Of a stretch of DNA of 35,366 nt, positions 17,322-26,199 are shown piece after piece. Each line of letters starts with the position of its first letter. Position 1 is the stretch's first letter. Made by a program: the position numbers and the translations under genes. The DNA is from an uncultured Clostridia bacterium. Lineage in GTDB: Bacteria > Bacillota > Clostridia > Christensenellales > UBA1242. The notes below the pieces were generated by a model. The model made no database searches and had not been told where the DNA came from. It worked only from the letters and a program-made list of their open reading frames with translations. Location of the stretch: positions 1 to 35,366 of the forward strand of contig CALWTO010000009.1 in NCBI GenBank assembly GCA_944384485.1, given 5' to 3'.

Positions 17322-20300
17322 ATTTTTCCTTGTAATAAATTATGTTTTTCTTCTGTCTTATTTCAGATAATGCAACTTCAGTACCTTCGTATGTATCTCC
17401 TGGCTTAATGCAAGGATTTAAATTTGTCAAGTTTGTCATAGTAAAATTAAAATTTAGGACAATTCCGAGTTCTTGCACGCTACCTTTTATTGGCCCTTCA
17501 ATATAATTATACTTAGAAGACATTTGACTCTTATCTATTATACCATTACTTTGGAAATTTGCAACCCCACTTGCAGAAGCATAAATTTTTAAAATTCCAA
17601 AATGATAGTAATCTTTTCCATTGTAATTGTATTTATAAGATGGATAATTTGTAGTTATAATGTTTTTAATTTTATTTATAACGCTTTCAGCAACACTACC
17701 AAAGCCATAATTTTCGAAATATTTTACAAATGGTCCAACTTGAAATTCATCCATTGTAAGCCAATTATAAATTTTTAAATCACCTTTAATAGTAAGTTTA
17801 CTCTCATATCCTTTTAAAACTTTAGAATTATCAGGGTTAAACATAATTGCACTTAACAACGACCTTGAAAAAATGCAATCTTCAACAGTTACATTAGAAG
17901 CCTTTTCAGAGTCTTTATATCTGTTTAATGTAAGTCCACTTGAAAAAGAATTTCTAAAAATGCATCCTCTAAATTCGACTTCACTTCCAAAAGTTTCAAC
18001 TAGTGTCATTGCATTTTCGAAAATACAGTTGACAAAGGAAATATTTTTTCTTTCTTCAATAGTAATTAAAACACCTTCGTCTTCAAGTTCAGAAAGTTCA
18101 CCATTTTCAAAAGAAACACCTCTAAAAACAATATTGTCAAAAACTAAATCATTCGTATTTACTATAACTTTATAATAGTTATCAAAATTTGAAAAATCTA
18201 GCATGTATCCATTTCCGTGCGTATTGAAATTTAAAGTTACATCGTCATCTTCATTTTCAACTAAAATATTATTATGTAAAACTATGTAACTCTTTAGTTC
18301 ATCTGTAAAAATAGTATGCATATTATGTAAAGCAAATGTAAACTGACTATCATTGAAAACATTTATACCACGAACAACTGTAAATGTGTAACTATCAGAA
18401 ACAACATTTGCGTTTTCATATGGTGGTTTTTGAGAAACTGTGATTGTAACCTCTCCTACTCCTACAAAAGTAACAATTCCGTTTTCATTCACAGTCGCAA
18501 CTTCTTCGTTGTTTGATGACCACATTAAAAGATCCGCAAAATTATTCACACTATCAGTAGGACTGGTTGTGTAATTCATTTTATAAGTTTCTATTAATCT
18601 GTTATTTTCAATGAAATAATTTCCAAAAACTCTATATCCACCAAAACCATTTGCATCAAGTTTGTTGTCTAATTCAAGTCTTATATCGTTTAATTTAGTG
18701 TAAAAAGTAAATTCTTGACTATAAGAAATATTTTTTCCATCAACTTTTACAACAACTTCAACTTCTCCGGCCTTTAACCCTCTTATTCTATATGTGGAGC
18801 CCAATTGGGTTATTTCAGCAATTGAGTTATCCATCAATGTAACGCTGTAAGTAAATCTTTCTGCATCAATTGGATAAGGTATGACTTCAAAATCCACATA
18901 TTCTCCAACAAATTTTTCTGTAATTAAATTTTTAGAAATTGAAATACCTTGAATTTCTTTTGTATATTCCACAACAATTTGAATTTGAATATCTTCCTGG
19001 TTTTCAACTTTAACTGTAATTACTACACGACCAATTTTATAGAATTCAACGTAACCTGAAGAATCCACTTTAGCAATTGTTTCATCACTTGATGAGTAAA
19101 TAAAATTTCTATTTGATGAATCATATGGATACACTTCACATTCTATATGGAAAGATGGTGTTGCAACATAATTTACATCTGGATAATCTGTCATAATCAT
19201 TTCAGTTTTTGCAAAAACGTTTATTGTAAAAGTTCCTAAAAAGATATTATTTGCATACAAATCAAATGTTGCCACTCCCCCACCGATAGCATAAAATTCT
19301 CCATTTGAAAAATCTATAACAGCCGTATCTTTGTGGTTTCTTTGTTCCATCAAATTTTTTATAGAAAACAAAATTTCATTATTATCATTTGGAATTTTCT
19401 TTGTAAGAATAGGATTAAAACTTTCACCTTTATTTAAATATAAAGTTCCATCTTCAAACATAGAAGTGTCAAGTGTAGCTTCAAGCAAATTTTCCCCAGT
19501 ATAATAGAATGAATAAGAAACAAATTTTTCTCCATTTGATGTGTCCTTCGCAGAAAACCTTATTGTAACAATTCCTGTTTGCAAGAAAGTTATTACACCT
19601 TTTTCTACTATTGCTTTTGTGTTGTCAGAAAGGCTATAAACAAAATCTTTATTAGTTGAATCTAAAGGATAAACATATTGTTCAAAATACAATTTGTTTT
19701 TGCTAGTTACAATTAAATTTTGATAATACTCAACATCTCCTATAAAATCAATTTCAACTTTTGTAACTGGAGTATTAACATAGACTACACAATCTGTATA
19801 AACTTCTTCTCCATTACTGTTAAAACTATAAGCTCTGATAATCGCTTTTCCACCATATAACCCTTGAACTAATCCATTTTCTGCCATAGAAATAACATTT
19901 TTGCCTGAGCCATCAGTTGCCTGTTGTGAAAGGATTTTAAAACTTACATCTTTATAAGTTGCATCAAGTGGATAAGTTTGTTTTACATATAAACTAAATG
20001 AACTGCCTTTATTAATTGATTTTTCTGTTGTGTTTAATTCAATATTATACAAATAGCCCATTGTACTTGTTACACGAACATCTTTTGTTAAATTACTTCC
20101 ATCCATTGTAGAAATAGTAACAATTACGGTGCCTGCTTTTGTGAAAATCACTTTATTATTTTCAAGTCTTGCGTAGTCACAAGGAGCCATAGTAAACGAC
20201 AAAGTCTTATTTAATGCAGAACTTGGTAATGCGGTCGCATTTATTGTTGCTTGATTTAATGCGGTAACAATATCGTCCTCTGCTACTTGAATTGAAGAAA

Positions 20301-23300
20301 CAAGCTTTACTACATTGATTTTTATTTGTTTTGTTATTCCACTTGAAAGTTCAACTATAATTTGACTATAACCACCATTCAAAGCAGTAATTGTCATGTT
20401 TTCTAAATCTAAACTAACAACCTGTACACCATTTGTGTGAGAAATTTCTTTTACAAGAATTTGTTTATTTATAGCATCAGAAGGTATCCATCTACTTACT
20501 TCAATTTTAACACTTTCGCCAACATTTAAAGTTATTTCATCTTGCAAGTTAAGTTCTGCATTTAAAGCATCACCACCTGTATATTTGAAACTAAAAGTTT
20601 TTGAAACGCCTCCATCAGCTGAACTAACTTTTAAAACTATTGTTCCAGATTTTGTCCAACAAATATTATTGTTATAAATATAAGCAATGTTCTCGCTCAT
20701 ACCACTTGAATTATAAGATTCAACAATTTCAAAATTTAGTGTGCTGTTAGAAACATTTTCAGGTAAAGTTTTAAAATCTTTTAAAGAAGTTGTGTCTTTT
20801 GCTGTTGTTATGTAATTATTATAAATTTCAAGAGAGCCATTATATAATACATTTTCTACAAGTTGTTTCACCAAAATTTCTATATTGTAAGATTGAATAG
20901 GAGTTCCAAAATTATCATATAAAAAGCATTCTATTTCCGCTTCCCCTGGTTTTAATGCTTTTACAACATCATTTTCTAATACAATTATACCATTTTCTTC
21001 ACCATAAACAACATTTATTTCCATATGGTCATATATTATTCCTTGAGAAGAAAAATCAACCTTTAAGCTTTCACCTACAATCATTTCAATAGAATCTTGT
21101 GTAGGATCTAAGTTTCCGGTCCCCTTATCTATCTTTTCGATTGTAAAAGAATATTGAATGCTCTCATCAGCAAGACTTGTTGCTACGATTTGTGCAATTC
21201 CATTTTGCTTAAAATACAAAATGTTGCCTTCTATATATGCAATATCTCCATTTAAAATTTCAAATTTCACTTGTTTATTTGTTGTATCAATAGGCAAAAC
21301 ATTTGCTATTAATTCTATTGAAGAATTTGTAGTTTGAATGTTTGCTGGAGAAACTGATATTTCTTGAGGATTTTGATTTACTTCAATTTCAAAATTTAGA
21401 ATAATAGTTGTTGAAACATAAACTGTTAAAGTTGCTCTTCCTCCTGCCACAGCAGAAAAACTGCTACCATCAACGGTCAGCACTTTTCCTAGCAAACTTG
21501 AAGTAGACTGATTTGAAACTTTTAAAGAAATATTTTTGTTTATTGTATTAGATGGAAAGATATTTTTTATTACAACATCAAAAGTATCTCCTACATTTAT
21601 TGTTTTTGGAATTTCCAAAATGCCATTTTTTGTCATGATACCTATTTCTGCAGATATAGGATAAGATCCAGTATACTGAATATAAAATTCCTTTTTATAT
21701 CCGCTAGCAGAAGTAGCAGTTAATTTAATAGTTCCAACTTGATTGAAATTTAATTTACCATCAAGTAAAACAGCCATATTTTTATCATCCACCGACCACA
21801 CAATTGTTTTGTCAGAAGCATCCAATGGTAAACATTGCCCATTAAAATAAACTGTGCTTTCTGCTGTAACATAAACGCCATCTTGTTGTTGCAAGTCTAG
21901 TTCAATTTCAATTTCTTCAACATCTCTTTTTACTTCAACTTGCAATTTTTTTATTACTTTTTCACCATTTAATAATACCAATGAAACTTCAATTTCTGCA
22001 TAACCTCCACCCTTACCGTATAAAGAACCATCTGGCAAAAGTTGCACAACATCTCCTGCTCCGGAGTTATTGTTTTGCGATAAAATTGATACATTTATTT
22101 TTGAGACATCAGCATTTGATGGAAAAACATAATAATCAATTACAGAACTTTGACCATAATACATTGATAATGAATTATCAACCAAACCAAATTCTTTAGC
22201 TTTTCCTGCAGTATATTCAATTTCAACTTCTGTTGAAACATTGCTAAGATCCTCATTTGCATATATTTTTATTTTGGCAGTCATAGCACTGTCTGTATTA
22301 AATGTAACAAGGCCGTTTGCATCAACAGTTACTAAAGGATTGTTACTGTAATAGAAATATTTAGTGTTAGTAGAATTTTCTGGGAAAGATTTTGGATTTA
22401 GTTGAACTTTATTTTCAGCAGATACAATGTTGTCGATAATTATGCTCTCTGCAGGGCTATCGACATAAACCATAATTTGTTGCTCTAAATATACACCTTC
22501 TGACTTTTCTACTTTTACAGATATTGTAGCATTTCCACCACCAACAAAGTACAAGTGACCATTTACAACATAAGCCACTTCTTCATTAGAAGAAACAAAT
22601 GTTACTTCAGTGTTTGGAATAGAATTTGGAATAACATGATAATCAATGTATTTTGGCGAATCATTTATTTTTGCTGATATTGAATATTCTTCCAAACTTA
22701 AACTTTGAGCATAACCCGCAGTATATACAATTGTTGCAGTTTTAGTAAAGCCTCCATCAACTGTGGTAACTTTTACTTTCACTTCTCCAGCTTTTTCAAA
22801 AGTCACTAGTCCTGAACCATCAACTGTTGCAATAGAAGAATCATCTATTTCAAAAACAACTGATTTGTTTGTTGCGTTTTCTGGCAAAATTTGATAGCCT
22901 ATTCGATAAGTATTTTCACCTGTAACAGCATTTTCACTATTTAAAACCAACTCTTTTACAGGATTTGTGATAAGAAGACTAACCGTTCCTACAAACCCAC
23001 CGTCTTCTGAAATTGCACTAATTATTACTCTGCCAAGTTTTAAACCTGTAACCATTCCGTTTTGGTCAACGGTTGCAATTTCTTCATCTGAAGAAACAAA
23101 GGTAACATTTTTGTTTAATGCTTCATTTGGTAATACTGTAACTGAAAGTTGCACATTTGTGCCTATGTGCACTTCAGTTTTTGGGCTTGTCAAAATTACT
23201 TCATGCACTACTGTGTCTGTAACATAAAAATAACAACTTGCCATTTTATTTCCATCAACCGTAGTGGCAGTTATATAGCCATTACCAAACCCTACAAAAC

Positions 23301-23562
23301 TTACATTACCATTTAAATCAACAACAGCAACATTTTCATTTGTGCTTTTCCAAACAATTTCTTGATTAGTAGCATTTGATGGATAAATTGTTGCGTTTAA
23401 AGAAAGTTCTTCATCAATATTTGCAAAAACTTCAGTTCTATCAAGTTCAATTCTATCAACAGCAATAGAAACATTTCCTATCACCACATCTACTGTGAAA
23501 TTGATAAGAATGATAATTACAAGCGGAATTGCAATCATTAAAAATATCATTAATTTTTTCAT
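17311..23562 (-). CDS. Giant BIG_2 Ig-like surface protein with C-terminal beta-helix
   Basis: A 2083-residue exported protein. A single hydrophobic segment (about 4-31) with no clear cleavage site suggests a signal anchor. About 19 Ig-like modules of BIG_2 type (about 33-1732, mean 89 residues) follow, the best marked by YPSNATNQEIVWKST and VAVVDLNGNVSFVGFG. From the third module two kinds alternate: one ends in YTAG/YTGG-like linkers, the other carries a GGGxAxI turn. The last 351 residues (1733-2083) look like a right-handed beta-helix, with NISFVNCIFEN, VEFRGCIFRNS and NVTVEDCIFSR rungs. No C-terminal anchor or sorting motif is present. The rod-plus-head layout suggests a long stalk presenting a carbohydrate- or surface-binding tip (inference). 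Its ATG overlaps the permease stop (TAATG) and it is coupled to the MBG gene below. Confidence 0.9.
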   Translation of the reverse strand: MKKLMIFLMIAIPLVIIILINFTVDVVIGNVSIAVDRIELDRTEVFANIDEELSLNATIYPSNATNQEIVWKSTNENVAVVDLNGNVSFVGFGNGYITATTVDGNKMASCYFYVTDTVVHEVILTSPKTEVHIGTNVQLSVTVLPNEALNKNVTFVSSDEEIATVDQNGMVTGLKLGRVIISAISEDGGFVGTVSLLITNPVKELVLNSENAVTGENTYRIGYQILPENATNKSVVFEIDDSSIATVDGSGLVTFEKAGEVKVKVTTVDGGFTKTATIVYTAGYAQSLSLEEYSISAKINDSPKYIDYHVIPNSIPNTEVTFVSSNEEVAYVVNGHLYFVGGGNATISVKVEKSEGVYLEQQIMVYVDSPAESIIIDNIVSAENKVQLNPKSFPENSTNTKYFYYSNNPLVTVDANGLVTFNTDSAMTAKIKIYANEDLSNVSTEVEIEYTAGKAKEFGLVDNSLSMYYGQSSVIDYYVFPSNADVSKINVSILSQNNNSGAGDVVQLLPDGSLYGKGGGYAEIEVSLVLLNGEKVIKKLQVEVKRDVEEIEIELDLQQQDGVYVTAESTVYFNGQCLPLDASDKTIVWSVDDKNMAVLLDGKLNFNQVGTIKLTATSASGYKKEFYIQYTGSYPISAEIGIMTKNGILEIPKTINVGDTFDVVIKNIFPSNTINKNISLKVSNQSTSSLLGKVLTVDGSSFSAVAGGRATLTVYVSTTIILNFEIEVNQNPQEISVSPANIQTTNSSIELIANVLPIDTTNKQVKFEILNGDIAYIEGNILYFKQNGIAQIVATSLADESIQYSFTIEKIDKGTGNLDPTQDSIEMIVGESLKVDFSSQGIIYDHMEINVVYGEENGIIVLENDVVKALKPGEAEIECFLYDNFGTPIQSYNIEILVKQLVENVLYNGSLEIYNNYITTAKDTTSLKDFKTLPENVSNSTLNFEIVESYNSSGMSENIAYIYNNNICWTKSGTIVLKVSSADGGVSKTFSFKYTGGDALNAELNLQDEITLNVGESVKIEVSRWIPSDAINKQILVKEISHTNGVQVVSLDLENMTITALNGGYSQIIVELSSGITKQIKINVVKLVSSIQVAEDDIVTALNQATINATALPSSALNKTLSFTMAPCDYARLENNKVIFTKAGTVIVTISTMDGSNLTKDVRVTSTMGYLYNIELNTTEKSINKGSSFSLYVKQTYPLDATYKDVSFKILSQQATDGSGKNVISMAENGLVQGLYGGKAIIRAYSFNSNGEEVYTDCVVYVNTPVTKVEIDFIGDVEYYQNLIVTSKNKLYFEQYVYPLDSTNKDFVYSLSDNTKAIVEKGVITFLQTGIVTIRFSAKDTSNGEKFVSYSFYYTGENLLEATLDTSMFEDGTLYLNKGESFNPILTKKIPNDNNEILFSIKNLMEQRNHKDTAVIDFSNGEFYAIGGGVATFDLYANNIFLGTFTINVFAKTEMIMTDYPDVNYVATPSFHIECEVYPYDSSNRNFIYSSSDETIAKVDSSGYVEFYKIGRVVITVKVENQEDIQIQIVVEYTKEIQGISISKNLITEKFVGEYVDFEVIPYPIDAERFTYSVTLMDNSIAEITQLGSTYRIRGLKAGEVEVVVKVDGKNISYSQEFTFYTKLNDIRLELDNKLDANGFGGYRVFGNYFIENNRLIETYKMNYTTSPTDSVNNFADLLMWSSNNEEVATVNENGIVTFVGVGEVTITVSQKPPYENANVVSDSYTFTVVRGINVFNDSQFTFALHNMHTIFTDELKSYIVLHNNILVENEDDDVTLNFNTHGNGYMLDFSNFDNYYKVIVNTNDLVFDNIVFRGVSFENGELSELEDEGVLITIEERKNISFVNCIFENAMTLVETFGSEVEFRGCIFRNSFSSGLTLNRYKDSEKASNVTVEDCIFSRSLLSAIMFNPDNSKVLKGYESKLTIKGDLKIYNWLTMDEFQVGPFVKYFENYGFGSVAESVINKIKNIITTNYPSYKYNYNGKDYYHFGILKIYASASGVANFQSNGIIDKSQMSSKYNYIEGPIKGSVQELGIVLNFNFTMTNLTNLNPCIKPGDTYEGTEVALSEIRQKKNIIYYKEKYAN
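18367..23466 (-). repeat. BIG_2 Ig-like module array with A-B alternation
   Basis: Nineteen diverged modules. B-type modules are recognised by GGGNATI, GGGYAEI, AGGRATL, NGGYSQI, YGGKAII and GGGVATF; A-type modules by GxVxFxxxGxVxV...DGG and a closing YTxG linker. The pattern gives about eight A-B pairs of about 175 residues. It is visible only in protein, not as near-identical DNA. Confidence 0.8.
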
Positions 23563-25175
23563 TATGCTTCTATGCTCCTATATCTTTTTTCCAATCTAAA
23601 AAACAATCTAAAGACTTCTATTGCACAGTATGGAACACCAAAACCAAACAAAACAAGATATATTGCAGAAATTGAAACAAACATTGAAATAACAATTGCA
23701 CCAATTCCCATAATTATGGCGATTAAAAATCCAATACTTATACTTGTATTTATGTTTGCGTTTGAATTTGTTATTTCTTTTCCATCAAGATACATAAATT
23801 GAGGCTTTCTTATATCTAATAAAATAGAGCTACAAATAGAGCCAATTACAATAAAGCAAACAGCAATAGCTATAAGCATTGCCCCTAAATATGACAAAAA
23901 GCCAGCAAAAGCTAAAACTAAACAACTGATTAAAATTGACGGAATAGAAACTATTACATAAAGCAAAAATTTAACAACAATTTGTTTTGTAAAGGAAACA
24001 GGTATGATTTTGGTGTGAAAGAAATTTCCACCTTCTCGTGTTATAGAAGTTGCTGCAAATGAAGTACCCATTGACAAAAACATCAACAAAACTAAAATAG
24101 TTATACCAGGTAAAATTCCTGCTCCAACTTGTCCAACACCAATATTTGAAGCAATTTGACTTGAAAAGAAAACCATTAAAGGTGTTGTAATAATTATGGT
24201 AAGATATTGAAAAGAATAATTTACAGAACGAAAAATAGTAACAAATTCTCTAAAAAATAAAGCTCTTTTTATTCCCCTTTCTTTTACTTGTGATTTGTGC
24301 TTAAACACATTTGTATCATTTTCCATGTTAGAAAGCAAAATCTTAAGATAAGCTTGTTTTGCAAAATACATAACAATTACAAACAAAACAATGGCAATAG
24401 TTATATTTACAATTGCACTTGGAAAAAAACGATATAACAATAATGAATTTTTAAACAATAATGGGAGATACAAAATATTAGAAATAAATTTTATGTCTAA
24501 AATGACCTGGGTTTGCAGAATTGAAGATATATCATTAGCATTTAAAATTTCCATAATAAATTTTAAACCGTATGTATAAAGAGTAAATCCAATTGCTACA
24601 AATAAAATGTATAAAAACAACATGACAACAAATTTATTTTTTAAATATCCGACAACATACATTGCAGGCACTGAAAGCAACACCCCAAACAAAAAAGGTA
24701 TAACAGGAAAAAATAATATGTTAGGTAAAAGCATTATGTAAAACATTGCACTTTGCATTGTTTTAACTCCATATAGAATAAAAACAGGCAATGTCAAAAA
24801 TGTTGTAAAAATTAATTCATAAATGAAAAGATAAGTAATTTTTGCTAAAAAAATCATTTTTCCATTTAATGGTAGTTTTAAAATATCAGAATCTGAATTA
24901 AAAAATAAAGTTTTTGTTGTCAAACTTAAACCAAAAAACAACTGAACAATTTGCACTAGAAATGCATAATAAACAATAAATTCTTGTTCAAGATCAGACT
25001 TTATACAAATATTTATAATGCTGTTAAAAACATATAAAAGGCCACCACCAATTGCACAAATAAATAAAATGTATATCAAGATTTTGAATAATTTGGAAAA
25101 AACATGCCCCTTAACCCTATTCTTTGGCGCACTATTCATAAATTCTAGTTTTAAAAGTGTTAAAAACTGAGTCAT
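23562..25175 (-). CDS. ABC-2-type exporter permease, about 12 helices
   Basis: A 537-residue polytopic membrane protein with two similar halves of about six hydrophobic helices each. The first half runs from about 30 to 290. A cytoplasmic basic loop (about 293-310: KHKSQVKERGIKRALFFRE) precedes the second half. ATSITREGGNFFHTKIIPVS at about 375-394 fits the cytoplasmic coupling segment that large ABC-2 exporters carry (family pattern S-R-E-G-x-x-F-W). It pairs with the ATPase gene 10 bases upstream. Substrate is unknown; position before two giant exported proteins suggests a role in their assembly, anchoring or surrounding envelope (inference). The start is supported by AAGGAAAA about 4 bases before the ATG. 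Confidence 0.88.
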   Translation of the reverse strand: MTQFLTLLKLEFMNSAPKNRVKGHVFSKLFKILIYILFICAIGGGLLYVFNSIINICIKSDLEQEFIVYYAFLVQIVQLFFGLSLTTKTLFFNSDSDILKLPLNGKMIFLAKITYLFIYELIFTTFLTLPVFILYGVKTMQSAMFYIMLLPNILFFPVIPFLFGVLLSVPAMYVVGYLKNKFVVMLFLYILFVAIGFTLYTYGLKFIMEILNANDISSILQTQVILDIKFISNILYLPLLFKNSLLLYRFFPSAIVNITIAIVLFVIVMYFAKQAYLKILLSNMENDTNVFKHKSQVKERGIKRALFFREFVTIFRSVNYSFQYLTIIITTPLMVFFSSQIASNIGVGQVGAGILPGITILVLLMFLSMGTSFAATSITREGGNFFHTKIIPVSFTKQIVVKFLLYVIVSIPSILISCLVLAFAGFLSYLGAMLIAIAVCFIVIGSICSSILLDIRKPQFMYLDGKEITNSNANINTSISIGFLIAIIMGIGAIVISMFVSISAIYLVLFGFGVPYCAIEVFRLFFRLEKRYRSIEA

Positions 25176-25185
25176 GATTTTCCTT

Positions 25186-26064
25186 TTATTTTTCTTTGTT
25201 TTGTTTCTCTTTTTTTGCTTTTTCTTTATTTTCTTTTTTCTTTTTTTGATTTTCTTCTTTTGCTTTCTCTTTTTCTTCTCTTTTTTGTTGTCTCAATTTT
25301 TCTTTTATTTCTTTTTTATTTTCATATTTTATAACTTTTGCTTTTTCATCTTTTGTCATATTCAAGAAGTAAGTTTCTAAAGGAATTTTGCTTTCTGCCA
25401 TAAATTTTTTTACATCAATAATTTCCATTAATTGACCTCTGTTCATTATAGCAACACGGTCACACAATTTTTCAACCATGTCAATATTATGAGAAGAAAA
25501 GAAAACACAATTACCAAGTCTTTTATGCTCTTTCATATATTCACGAATTTCAAAAGTGCTTTGCGGATCAAGCCCCATTAAAGGTTCATCAAGCACCCAA
25601 AATTTTGGATTATGTATAAGAGCCGCTATAATACATATCTTTTGTTTCATTCCATGAGAGTAAGAACGAATTTGATTGTCTATGGCATGAGACATGTTAA
25701 ACAATTGACTAAATTTTTCTATTCTTTCTTCAATAGTCTTTTTAGGAACTCTATAAATATTTCCCATATAATTTACATATTCTCTTCCTGTCAAATTTTC
25801 GTAAACGGCATGATTATCTGGAACATAACCAATGTTCAATTTTGCCTCAATAGGATTTTCTTTTATATCATAACCGCAAACTTTTATAGACCCTTCATCA
25901 AAAGGCAATATTCCTGTCAAACATTTTATAGTAGTGCTTTTCCCTGCACCATTTTTTCCTAAAAACCCAAAAATTTCACCTTCATTTAAAGTTAAATTTA
26001 AATTTTTGACTGAATAAAAAGATGAATTTTTATATCGTTTTGTAAGTCCTTTTATCTCTAACAT
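25186..26064 (-). CDS. ABC transporter ATPase with Lys/Glu-rich tail
   Basis: A 292-residue ABC-2-type nucleotide-binding subunit. Walker A GKNGAGKS 36-43, signature YSHGMKQ 135-141 (in place of LSGGQ, common in this group), Walker B FWVLDE 155-160, D-loop GLDP 164-167 and H-loop His192 are all present. The Q-loop position carries VPDN rather than Gln. The last 50 residues (about 243-292) are almost only Lys, Glu, Gln, Asn and Arg, a likely helical, charged tail not needed for ATP hydrolysis. I chose ATG 26064 because GGGAGA lies 5 bases upstream and residue 2 begins the first strand. An in-frame upstream ATG at 26106 adds 14 residues and would overlap the -10 box. First gene of a four-gene operon. 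Confidence 0.92.
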   Translation of the reverse strand: MLEIKGLTKRYKNSSFYSVKNLNLTLNEGEIFGFLGKNGAGKSTTIKCLTGILPFDEGSIKVCGYDIKENPIEAKLNIGYVPDNHAVYENLTGREYVNYMGNIYRVPKKTIEERIEKFSQLFNMSHAIDNQIRSYSHGMKQKICIIAALIHNPKFWVLDEPLMGLDPQSTFEIREYMKEHKRLGNCVFFSSHNIDMVEKLCDRVAIMNRGQLMEIIDVKKFMAESKIPLETYFLNMTKDEKAKVIKYENKKEIKEKLRQQKREEKEKAKEENQKKKKENKEKAKKEKQNKEK

Positions 26065-26087
26065 TACTTCTCCCTTTTTTCTTTGAT

Positions 26088-26116
26088 ATTTTAACACAAC
26101 CGCCAAATTTTGTCAA
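26088..26116 (-). promoter_or_regulatory. Operon promoter for the ABC / giant surface proteins
   Basis: Minus strand TTGACA (26111-26116), exactly 17 bases, TAAAAT (26088-26093), 23 bases before the ATPase ATG. It is one of the best sigma-A matches in the window. Confidence 0.78.
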
Positions 26117-26152
26117 TATTGATAAATATTACAATATGTACAAAATCATATA

Positions 26153-26180
26153 TTGACTATGTAAAAAAAATGACTATAAT
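26153..26180 (+). promoter_or_regulatory. Promoter of the 590-residue transglutaminase-like gene
   Basis: TTGACT (26153-26158), 16-base spacer, TATAAT (26175-26180). AGGAGA follows at 26187-26192 and ATG at 26200. The predicted RNA start falls at or near the AGGAGA, so the leader is very short. It is back to back with the ABC operon promoter, with 36 bases between the two -35 boxes. Confidence 0.7.
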
Positions 26181-26199
26181 AAAAATAGGAGAACAAACG

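Noticed and set aside
12120..23562. LPXTG sortase anchoring of the giant proteins
   Set aside because: No LPXTG-type motif was found; one protein ends in a plain membrane helix and basic tail, the other has no C-terminal hydrophobic segment.
25174..25380. Plus-strand Phe-rich open frame
   Set aside because: It is the antisense of the Lys/Glu-rich ATPase tail; low complexity, no start signals.
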